DNA of 42,139 nt from Candidatus Omnitrophota bacterium (GTDB lineage: Bacteria; Omnitrophota; Gorgyraeia; JABMRG01). The translations under genes were made by a program, and so were the position numbers. Below the pieces are notes generated by a model that did no database searches, was not told the origin of the DNA, and saw nothing but the letters and a program-made list of their open reading frames with translations. The DNA lies in contig JAQUQI010000001.1 of the NCBI GenBank assembly GCA_028716165.1, positions 259,169-301,307 of the forward strand, in the 5' to 3' direction. Below, one piece after another: positions 35,653-42,139 of this stretch (positions within the stretch are counted from its first letter, which is position 1; every line of letters begins with the position of its first letter).

Positions 35653-36438
35653 CTAATCAGGGCTTTTCCCCTTGCGAAACAAATTATAATAACCGGACAG
35701 TTTCGCCTGAAAATGAAACGGTTTAGTCATATCTGAATCCGTCACTTTTATTCTCTTGATCCCATAGGAATCGTTATATCTGTCAAAACCGCGGTTTGTG
35801 GCACAAGCGCCTCTATAACCGCTGGCACGCACAATCTCTTTGATCTTGTCATTAAAAGCGCCTGTCGGATAACAAAAATATTTTACTTCATTGCCCAGGC
35901 GGTTTTCAATATCCAGCTTGCTTAAGGCTATCTCCTCCGTAAGCTTAAGATCGTCTTTAACCGACGGTAAATAGATACCTGTTCTCGTGTGGGCACCTAT
36001 GTCAATATTATTCATGGCCATCACCCGCACCTGGTCCCAATTCAAATAACCGGCATTATTGCCTATGCGGGCTGTCTCTAAAAAAACAGTCGCCGGCATG
36101 CCGTATTTGGACAAAACGGGAAAGGCCTTGGTAAAATTATTTTCAAAACCATCGTCAAATGTCAGTACCACTTCCTTGCGCGCCGGACGCCTGCCTTGAG
36201 ACATTGTCTGCACAAGCGAGTCAAGGGGAATAACTTTAAAACCCGCTTTATTCAAATATTCCATTTGTTTTTGGAAATTTTCCGGGCTGACGCTTAAAGT
36301 GCTTTCAGGCTCCGACGCTATTGAATGATACATCAGCACTGGCACCGCGTAACGCGGCCGGGCATAAAAAATGTAGAAAGACCCTGCCGCGGCACAACAT
36401 AAAATAAACGCTAATAATATCTTTTTTATCAAGCGCAT
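35653..36438 (-). CDS. Membrane-anchored polysaccharide deacetylase family protein
   Basis: A 261-residue protein with one N-terminal helix (IKKILLAFILCCAAAGSFYIF) as signal anchor and a periplasmic NodB/CE4-type domain. Seen: VPVLMYHSI, VVLTFDDGFENNF with the catalytic base and metal Asp pair, FLETARIG, and LNWDQVRVMAMNNIDIGAH. The metal motif normally reads H-T-x-x-H; here it is HTRTG (codons CAC ACG AGA ACA GGT), so the second His ligand is replaced by Gly. FCYPTGAFND and GACATNRGF follow as usual. It may be inactive or use a different metal geometry. Likely target is an envelope or exported glycan. It has its own promoter and terminator. Confidence 0.85.
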   Translation of the reverse strand: MRLIKKILLAFILCCAAAGSFYIFYARPRYAVPVLMYHSIASEPESTLSVSPENFQKQMEYLNKAGFKVIPLDSLVQTMSQGRRPARKEVVLTFDDGFENNFTKAFPVLSKYGMPATVFLETARIGNNAGYLNWDQVRVMAMNNIDIGAHTRTGIYLPSVKDDLKLTEEIALSKLDIENRLGNEVKYFCYPTGAFNDKIKEIVRASGYRGACATNRGFDRYNDSYGIKRIKVTDSDMTKPFHFQAKLSGYYNLFRKGKSPD

Positions 36439-36461
36439 AAAAATCCGCCTTTAATAATGCT

Positions 36462-36490
36462 TGTATAACATAAATGGGAGTAAACGTCAA
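36462..36490 (-). promoter_or_regulatory. Promoter of the deacetylase gene
   Basis: Minus-strand -35 TTGACG (36490-36485), 17-base spacer, -10 TATACA (36467-36462). It lies 24 bases before ATG 36438, giving a short leader of about 18 bases. Confidence 0.65.
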
Positions 36491-36509
36491 GATGAGAAAT
36501 CAGCAGAAA

Positions 36510-36533
36510 TATAAAAAGGCCGGCATCAAGCCG
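36510..36533 (-). terminator. Weak candidate terminator of the RelA/SpoT-like gene
   Basis: CGGC-TTGAT-GCCG hairpin (36533-36521) that includes the TGA stop of the gene, followed by GCC and five T. The four-pair stem is short, so this is tentative. Confidence 0.35.
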
Positions 36534-38637
36534 CGGACTTGAACGCGTCTTCAACAAGCTTGAGCATGTTAATTTCTATGCCACCGCTGCTGCGGCTAAT
36601 TGCTTCTCCCAAAGCCTTGGGAGAAACTTTACAACTTCCAATAGCTACCAAAAAATCATCTAACGATGTGTACCTTAAATAAATACCGGCCTTCATTAAC
36701 TTTATTTCTGAAGGCCTTTTATTCACGTTTAATTTCATCGCCTCAACGATGCTTTTACCATTCTGATACGCGCGCCTCCTTAGATCATCTAATGTAAAAA
36801 ACTTTTGGGTGGAGGCGACCGCCGCGAATAATTCATTTTCGCCTACAAGCCCAAGGTCTAAAGCACATGGTTTAAAAAATTTTCCTATTGTCTCGGGATT
36901 TACCACAAAACCCACGTCCTTGATAATCTTTAGACCTCTTTCTGTGGATTTTTCCATGCTACCGGGCCAAATATTGTTCAAACATAAATGAGCGCGCAGG
37001 GTTTTAGCGTATTTATCAATATCAAGCCTTGCGTTGGTAAAGTTAATAAGATTATCATTATCCTTGATAATCTCAACAGAATCTGCCGTTTTCAATTCAT
37101 ACTGGTTGCCATGTCTCATGGGTTTTGACCATTTTATCTTACAAGACTCAATATCATACACGCAGTGAAAAATATTCCCGTTCTTATAATCACACTTTAG
37201 AAGGTCCGTTCCTCTAAGCGCGGCATAATCCGCTATCGTGCTGTCTTTTTCAAGCCTTAAAGGTTTTACTATTTTTTGGCCATTGACAGAAACCTTTTTA
37301 AATACAAAAACCCATTTGCTTAAAAAACCCTTTAATGCCTTAAAATCCTTATCAAAATTGCCGGTCCATTTTATCTCATCCTTATCAAATTTCTGGTTAC
37401 TTTGCCTTTTTATCTTGTATGCCCAGTGCGCAATTTCGCTATGTTCATATATATCCAGATTTTCTTTTGACATAAATTGGAATTCATAAAAACGCCCTTC
37501 TTTATCCTGCACCCTTACTTGATACGCTTCATAGCCTAATTTTTGCGTAGTCTTATATCTACTGCCTTCCTCGCCGGGCACAATGCTCATTCCTACTTTC
37601 TCCAACAGTTCACCCGCTTTCCAGATATCATTGTTATCGCTAAAAACCACTCTGATACCAAAGATATCGTATAGATCGCAGGGTTCAATCATTCTGCCTT
37701 TGCCTTTTTCGTAAACGGAATAGATACCCTTCACCCGTGATGTAACAACGTACAAATTTCTGCCTACTCCAAGATTCTTTAAAGCGTCTTTGACTTTGTT
37801 TTCCACAGATTTTAAATGACCGTCTGCCTCGTCTATTCTCATTCTTATCCTATCTTCTATCTTGCTTTTAACGCTATTATACGCTTCTAAATTATATGCC
37901 TTTAACGACTCGTTGCGCAGATCATTTGACAGCTTAATCATACCCAGTCTTTCGGCCAGGGGCGCGTAAACATTTACTAACTCGCGATAGATATATTCTT
38001 TCTGGTCTCTGTTAAGCTTGCCGGTAAGACAGGCTATCTTTTCCGCGAAAACCAACATCATAACATCGGGTTCAGAAGCAAGCTGGATGATCATATTCAT
38101 TTGGTTTTGGATGCTGTATCTTGATTTTTTATAACTTTTAAAATAAGGCAGGCACCGTATTGTCCCTGCTTCCTTAACAAGCCTAAGGACCCTTTCCTGT
38201 TCACCTTTGGCCAATGCGCGGCTCTTTGCCATAGCTTTTTTTAAATCATCAGGATCGGCTCTGTGCAGTAAGGCGGCTGCCGAGGCAACAGGGCCCGCTT
38301 CAGGCCTTAAATGTATAAAATTTTCAAAAACCCTTAAACTGTAATCATAATATGACTCCTTACCTGAAAAACTTTTATCCTTATAAAGAACTTCGGCAAT
38401 ATCTTTTGCCCATTGAGGTGTCTGGGGCGATAAGATTACAGAGACATATTGGGTATCTGGTACCCCCGCGGAAGACGATTTGCCGGCAAGGAAACTGCGG
38501 TCTATAGGATTTGATGAATTGCTTGAAGAGGCAGGGCGCAGGGCAAAGGCGGCCGGACTGCCTTGACCGATGGACAATAAAGCGCATAATAATATAATGA
38601 TAATTTTGCGCGCGATAACTTGTCTTCCTTCTTTCAT
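36526..38637 (-). CDS. RelA/SpoT-like protein with signal peptide
   Basis: A 703-residue protein. Residues 1-32 form a clear Sec signal peptide (MKEGRQVIARK, then KIIIILLCALLSIGQGSPAA and FA before LRP). Residues about 70-260 resemble the HD hydrolase half of RSH proteins (AALLHRADPDD, VYAPLAERLGM), but the HD pair is HR (His125-Arg126). Residues about 295-410 match the synthetase half: SRVKGIYSVYEKG, LYDIFGIRVVF (Asp324), FYEFQF (Glu385) and AHWAYK, while the conserved NGYxSLH loop is LGYEAYQ. A TGS-like segment follows (KPLRLEKDSTIADYAALRG), then about 200 unassigned residues. I start at ATG 38637 (AGGG 8 bases upstream) because it gives the signal peptide directly; ATG 38691 has no ribosome site. 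Export is predicted, and the enzymatic activity is uncertain. Confidence 0.8.
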   Translation of the reverse strand: MKEGRQVIARKIIIILLCALLSIGQGSPAAFALRPASSSNSSNPIDRSFLAGKSSSAGVPDTQYVSVILSPQTPQWAKDIAEVLYKDKSFSGKESYYDYSLRVFENFIHLRPEAGPVASAAALLHRADPDDLKKAMAKSRALAKGEQERVLRLVKEAGTIRCLPYFKSYKKSRYSIQNQMNMIIQLASEPDVMMLVFAEKIACLTGKLNRDQKEYIYRELVNVYAPLAERLGMIKLSNDLRNESLKAYNLEAYNSVKSKIEDRIRMRIDEADGHLKSVENKVKDALKNLGVGRNLYVVTSRVKGIYSVYEKGKGRMIEPCDLYDIFGIRVVFSDNNDIWKAGELLEKVGMSIVPGEEGSRYKTTQKLGYEAYQVRVQDKEGRFYEFQFMSKENLDIYEHSEIAHWAYKIKRQSNQKFDKDEIKWTGNFDKDFKALKGFLSKWVFVFKKVSVNGQKIVKPLRLEKDSTIADYAALRGTDLLKCDYKNGNIFHCVYDIESCKIKWSKPMRHGNQYELKTADSVEIIKDNDNLINFTNARLDIDKYAKTLRAHLCLNNIWPGSMEKSTERGLKIIKDVGFVVNPETIGKFFKPCALDLGLVGENELFAAVASTQKFFTLDDLRRRAYQNGKSIVEAMKLNVNKRPSEIKLMKAGIYLRYTSLDDFLVAIGSCKVSPKALGEAISRSSGGIEINMLKLVEDAFKSAA

Positions 38638-38728
38638 AAAATAACCCTTGACTTGTTTAAATACAACAAGACCCCTGTTTATGTATTGCATATAGGATTT
38701 AATAATGACTTTTTAATACTCTGTAAAA

Positions 38729-38757
38729 AGTATAACATAATGGAAAACAAGAGTCAA
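38729..38757 (-). promoter_or_regulatory. Promoter of the RelA/SpoT-like gene
   Basis: Minus-strand -35 TTGACT (38757-38752), 17-base spacer, -10 TATACT (38734-38729). The transcript would begin near 38722, about 85 bases before the chosen ATG. Confidence 0.65.
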
Positions 38758-38843
38758 TATCCAACTTGAAAATTAATCAAAAAAAATGATTAGCATTATT
38801 CGCTTATCTAAAATGCGGTTATTCTTAAGAGGCGTAAAAACAA

Positions 38844-38858
38844 AACCGCGCGCGGGCA
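38844..38858 (-). terminator. Possible weak terminator after the antiporter gene
   Basis: A GC palindrome CCGCGCGCGG (38846-38855) followed on the minus strand by TTTTGTTTTT, 35 bases beyond the antiporter stop. The hairpin is short, so this is only a candidate. Confidence 0.35.
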
Positions 38859-38889
38859 TGTTTAATCTAACGGGAAAATATTACCGGCA

Positions 38890-41073
38890 TTACGCATAAT
38901 TCAATATTATACTATAAAGCTCTTCATTGCTCTTGGCCGATAATAATTTAAGCCGGTTTTCAGGCTTTATTAAAAATTTGCTTACTTCGGCAACATATTG
39001 AAGATACGGACCTGAATATGATTCAGGGGCTATAGTTACCACAAAAACGCGGGAAGGTTTTTTATCAAGAGAACCGAAAGCCACGCCCTCCTTACTTACT
39101 CCAATAGCTGATATCATATTTTTTACAAGCCCTGTTTTAGCGTGGGGCAGGGCTATCCCGTCCTGCATACCTGTAGAGATAATTGCCTCCCTGTCCAATA
39201 GCTCGCGGATAATATCCTGTTTGTTTGAATAATCTAACTGGCCGGATTGTATAAGAAGCTCTGTAAGAGAAGTTATAATTTCCTCCTTTGTACTGCCTGT
39301 TAATCTATATTCAACGGCCGAAGAGGGTATTATCTCGTGTATAGTCAGCCCCTCTTTCTTAACGCCGTTACTTGAAGCCAGGATATCTTTGCCTACCTGG
39401 TCCTTATCGGCTATTAAATCCAAATTTTTGATTATATATTCAAATTCAACAATAACTTCATAAAATAACGTGTATACAAAAGAAGCGTCTTGCGGCTTGC
39501 AGGTAAAATAAAGCCTTTCGTGGGTGAATTTCAGCGTAATGAATGTTTCGTCCTTGCGTATCTGATATAAGCGATCGGGCGTGTCAATCCTGTGTATGAA
39601 AAAACCCTCATGATCAAAGGCATTAATGATCCTGTTTAATATCAGATCCGCTGTTTCGGGATTAGGCATCTCATAGGATATCTCTTTATGCTCAAGCTTA
39701 TGGTCCGTCTGTTTTATAAGCATGGGCTTATCCGTATCCACCAGCCTTTCAAGGACAGGCGGGGTCATAAGGGTAGTAACAAATGTCATAAGCACGGCCA
39801 CACTAAATATATCATGCGGTATAACTCCGAGCGAGAGACCGATACCCGCAATGATAAGAGCCACCTCTCCTCTCGGTACCATGCCGACACCTATGGTCAG
39901 CGCTCCGCGGGTATTAAAATTAAGCAGGCGCGCGGGCAAACCGCAGCCGATAAGCTTGCTTAAAACCGCAACGATCAAATAAATAGTCCCGAACAAAAGG
40001 ATGGGCAAGGAACAGACTTCTCTGATGTCCACCATCATGCCCATAACGCAGAAAAAAACCGGCACAAAAAATTTATACAGCATTGAAAGGTTTTCTCTGA
40101 TAATAAAACACAGGTCCGTTCTTGATAGAGAAAGTCCCATAATATAAGCGCCTATTATCATGGCAAGCCCTGATTTTTCAAAAACACCGGCCAGAAAAAA
40201 AGCCAAAGCTAAACTTATTACGGACATAGTGCTCCTATCTTTAAAGGCCTTTAAGAAACTGCTGATCTTGGAAGCAAACATAATGCCTAATACCGTAAAT
40301 ACCAGCCAGATCGTAATACCCTTGGCAGCTATTGCGCTCACCTGTGACCAATTCACATTAGAACTCCTGGCTATGCCGATAACGACAGCTAATGTAATAA
40401 CCCCGAGTATGTCATCTATTACCGCCGCCGAAATTATAGTAATGCCTTCCGGGGAATCCATCTTACGTTTATCCGATAATATACGCGCGCCTATACCTAC
40501 TGATGTCGCTGTGCATATGGCCCCAAGGAATAAGGGCACGGGACTGGCAAAACTGTATTGCCTGCCGAATAGCAGATCTGAAAGGAAGATGCCTGCCATA
40601 TCTCCAAAAACAAAACTAAATATGACACCTGATATGCCGACCACCGAGCCGACAAAAGAATAACGCAAGAAAGTATTTATATCCGTCTCAATACCGGCTA
40701 AAAATAAAAGCACGATAGAGGCTATCGTCGCGATACTGTATAGTTCGGGCGATACGGGGAAATTAAAGTGCATGGGAAATATGCCGCTGGAAAAACCGGG
40801 CATGGATATGCCGCCCAAAAGATAGGGGCCTATAATCACGCCTGATACTATCTCTCCGAGCACTTCCGGAAATTTGAATTTTCTAAATATCCTTCCTCCC
40901 GCCCAGGCGGCAAATATTATAATGGAAAGCTGGAATACCAGAAGGGTTGTCCTGCCCACCAAATCAAGATCATGCGATTCTGCCTGCGCAAAAACCGTAT
41001 CCAAAGGGGTTAACACAAATATAAATAACAGAATCAAAAAACACGCTCCTTTTATAAACATAAGGTTTTTCAT
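38890..41073 (-). CDS. CPA2-type cation/proton antiporter fused to a PTS EIIA domain
   Basis: A 727-residue protein. An N-terminal signal-like helix is followed by about 12 membrane helices of a CPA2/KefB-type antiporter (residues about 40-460): FKFPEVLGEIVSGVIIGPYLLGG, LFLAGIETD, SAAVIDDILGVI with the ion-binding Asp pair, and GMVPRGEVALIIAG. A soluble linker of about 120 residues follows, then a fructose/nitrogen-type EIIA domain (about 585-727) with STGMQDGIALPHAK (phospho-acceptor His644), AIGVSKEGVAFGSLDKKP and TIAPESYSGPYLQYVAEVS. Enzyme I, HPr and a separate EIIA occur in the same window, so phosphorylation by the PTS chain probably controls ion exchange. It lies 20 bases downstream of the hydrogenase/complex I-like subunit gene. 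Confidence 0.9.
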   Translation of the reverse strand: MKNLMFIKGACFLILLFIFVLTPLDTVFAQAESHDLDLVGRTTLLVFQLSIIIFAAWAGGRIFRKFKFPEVLGEIVSGVIIGPYLLGGISMPGFSSGIFPMHFNFPVSPELYSIATIASIVLLFLAGIETDINTFLRYSFVGSVVGISGVIFSFVFGDMAGIFLSDLLFGRQYSFASPVPLFLGAICTATSVGIGARILSDKRKMDSPEGITIISAAVIDDILGVITLAVVIGIARSSNVNWSQVSAIAAKGITIWLVFTVLGIMFASKISSFLKAFKDRSTMSVISLALAFFLAGVFEKSGLAMIIGAYIMGLSLSRTDLCFIIRENLSMLYKFFVPVFFCVMGMMVDIREVCSLPILLFGTIYLIVAVLSKLIGCGLPARLLNFNTRGALTIGVGMVPRGEVALIIAGIGLSLGVIPHDIFSVAVLMTFVTTLMTPPVLERLVDTDKPMLIKQTDHKLEHKEISYEMPNPETADLILNRIINAFDHEGFFIHRIDTPDRLYQIRKDETFITLKFTHERLYFTCKPQDASFVYTLFYEVIVEFEYIIKNLDLIADKDQVGKDILASSNGVKKEGLTIHEIIPSSAVEYRLTGSTKEEIITSLTELLIQSGQLDYSNKQDIIRELLDREAIISTGMQDGIALPHAKTGLVKNMISAIGVSKEGVAFGSLDKKPSRVFVVTIAPESYSGPYLQYVAEVSKFLIKPENRLKLLSAKSNEELYSIILNYA

Positions 41074-41092
41074 CTAAACAATCCTTTCTCCT

Positions 41093-41845
41093 TTAACCTT
41101 TCATGATACCGACAAGGCCGTCTAATATTGTCAATGGATGCGGCGGACAGCCCGGGACATAAAGATCAACCGGAATGATTGAATCAACCCCGTTGTTACA
41201 TTCTCCGTGTCCGGCATATATACCGCCCGATATGGCACAGGCGCCTACGGCAATAACAAGCTTTGGCCGGGGCATGGCTCTATATGTCTTTTCAAGGGCA
41301 AGCTTCATATTATTCGTTACAGGCCCTGTGACTATAAGCCCGTCTGCATGCCTCGGGGAGGCGGTAAACTGTATTCCAAAACGCCCAAGATCATAGCTTA
41401 ATGTGTTTAAAACATTTATATCAGACTCGCAGGCATTGCATCCTCCGGCGCTTACCTGCCGTAATTTAAAAGACCTGCCGAAGATATGTTTTATCCCGCT
41501 TTTTAAGGACGCTTTTTCGGCCAAAGAGCCTGCGGAAATAATAAGGTCCTGCCTTTTACGACATGCCATACGATAATCGCGACTAAACGTTACGGCCCCG
41601 TCAACGCGGTTGTTTTGACAGGCCCCGCAGAATATACACTTTCCCGAATCAAGCGTAACCTCGCCATCAACTAATCCGATAGCGCCCGAGGGGCAGACGC
41701 TGTGATAATCCTGTACGGCCCGGCTTAAATCCCGTCGGTTTATAACGGGCCGGCCTAAATACCTTTTCGGTAAAATACCCGCATCAGCCGGAAAAGGCGC
41801 CGTTCTGTAGCCTTGCTTTAATCTCGCGCGTAATGTCTTGAACAT
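41093..41845 (-). CDS. NuoB/HyfI-like subunit fused to a ferredoxin domain
   Basis: A 250-residue protein with two modules. Residues 45-85 form a single-cluster ferredoxin-like domain (VCPSGAI and KCIFCGACQN). Residues 125-250 match the small subunit of group 4 NiFe hydrogenases and complex I NuoB, with all four cluster cysteines: GCNACESD, VGACAISGG and PGCPPHP. It would carry electrons to the site shared with the large subunit encoded upstream. Both genes plus the downstream antiporter read as one membrane redox and ion-transport unit. Hydrogenase versus hydrogenase-related complex depends on the large subunit. Confidence 0.85.
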   Translation of the reverse strand: MFKTLRARLKQGYRTAPFPADAGILPKRYLGRPVINRRDLSRAVQDYHSVCPSGAIGLVDGEVTLDSGKCIFCGACQNNRVDGAVTFSRDYRMACRKRQDLIISAGSLAEKASLKSGIKHIFGRSFKLRQVSAGGCNACESDINVLNTLSYDLGRFGIQFTASPRHADGLIVTGPVTNNMKLALEKTYRAMPRPKLVIAVGACAISGGIYAGHGECNNGVDSIIPVDLYVPGCPPHPLTILDGLVGIMKG

Positions 41846-41860
41846 ATGGTTTTCCTATAC

Positions 41861-42139
41861 TTATAAATCATGCCCGCAATATGACAGGTTAAAACTTTTA
41901 TTGCACAAAGGAAAATTTGATATTTCTTCTCCGCGGCAGGCCATGGCAAGGCCTATCCAGTTATGAAATGACGGATCCGTAATTTTGTAACTAACTATTC
42001 CGCCGTTTTTGCCAATCATGGCAAAATGGCATATCTCGCCGCGCCAGCCTTCAACCAGGGATATGACAGCGCTCTCATTTTTTACAGCCGGCATGTCTGA
42101 CATGACCGGGCCTTCTGGCAGGCAATGCAGGCGTTCAAG
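41861..42139 (-). CDS. Large subunit of a group 4 hydrogenase-like complex (NuoD/HycE family), 5' part beyond window
   Basis: The last 92 codons of a larger gene. The frame stays open to the window edge (LERLHCLPEGPVMSD...), so the internal ATG at 42103 is not the true start. Seen: SLVEGWRGEICHFAM, GIVSYKITDPSFHNWIGLAM, and the end FPLCNKSFNLSYCGHDL. True NiFe hydrogenases end in a DPCxxC nickel-binding motif in this place. Here the matching segment reads FNLSYCG, so at least the first cysteine is missing. This points to a hydrogenase-related (Ehr-type) or complex I-like redox subunit without a NiFe site. The upstream CxxC motif is outside the window, so this cannot be settled here. Confidence 0.75.
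   Translation of the reverse strand, partial: LERLHCLPEGPVMSDMPAVKNESAVISLVEGWRGEICHFAMIGKNGGIVSYKITDPSFHNWIGLAMACRGEEISNFPLCNKSFNLSYCGHDL

Noticed and set aside
38638-38691. Longer start of the RelA/SpoT-like gene at 38691
   Set aside because: No ribosome site precedes it, and the 18 extra residues would bury the signal peptide.

Overview
The window looks like a chromosomal fragment of an uncultivated Gram-negative bacterium, most likely Omnitrophota (Candidatus Omnitrophica) or a close relative. This is inference from gene content: LptF/LptG permeases imply an outer membrane with LPS-like glycans, two PilT-type ATPases imply type IV pili, tandem SPASM radical-SAM proteins sit in a glycan-export cluster, an exported protein carries a signal peptide ending in AFA-LRP, and PTS phosphocarriers occur without a sugar permease. 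No rRNA gene or universal marker is present, so the taxonomy is tentative.

Layout. (1) 1-8616, minus strand: one operon from a near-consensus promoter (8589-8616). In transcription order it has a cobalamin-binding-like radical-SAM protein, three paralogous SPASM radical-SAM proteins, a 39-codon membrane micropeptide ORF, a GT4 glycosyltransferase and a Wzm/Wzt-like polysaccharide ABC exporter whose ATPase runs off the left edge. A divergent promoter drives a GT39-like membrane glycosyltransferase (8766-10256). (2) 10313-14790, minus strand: a TIGR01212 radical-SAM protein, then a well-bounded operon (promoter 14763-14790, terminator 11204-11236) of fba, HD-GYP, Na/Pi cotransporter and a small Cys-rich protein. 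(3) 14837-17811, plus strand: comF (apparently leaderless), lptF, lptG. (4) 17878-28110, minus strand: a long tight gene string of EIIA, yvcK, HPr, EI, nucleotidyltransferase, metK, ahcY, two pilT-like genes and pfkA. (5) 28182-31292: tRNA genes Gly, Leu, Lys and Arg (all minus strand), interrupted between Arg and Lys by a small AT-rich island. The island has perfect 40-bp inverted repeats (29049-29088 and 31026-31065) and lies inside 143/145-bp direct repeats that contain copies of the tRNA-Arg 3' end. Its cargo is an Xre-type regulator, a coiled-coil/TM protein, a zinc-ribbon protein with an apparent A-tract frameshift, and a RES-domain protein. (6) 31419-35556, minus strand: polyamine genes (nspC, carboxynorspermidine dehydrogenase, a divergent SpeD-like protein), then DUF3047 and HAMP-like membrane proteins. 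(7) 35653-38757: a polysaccharide deacetylase that lacks one metal-ligand His, and a RelA/SpoT-like protein with a signal peptide. (8) 38890-42139: a cation/proton antiporter fused to a PTS EIIA domain, downstream of group-4-hydrogenase or complex-I-like small and large subunits; the large subunit is cut by the right edge.

How they fit together. Regions 1, 3 and 7 point to building and exporting an envelope glycan. Region 4 plus the EIIA-antiporter of region 8 look like a regulatory phosphorelay (EI to HPr to EIIA) that senses PEP and could act on ion transport and carbon flux (YvcK, PFK, FBA) rather than on sugar uptake. The leading candidates for something undescribed are the tRNA-Arg island with its RES/zinc-ribbon cargo, the exported RelA/SpoT homologue, the SpeD-like protein next to the carboxyspermidine-type genes, and the radical-SAM/micropeptide/exporter operon.
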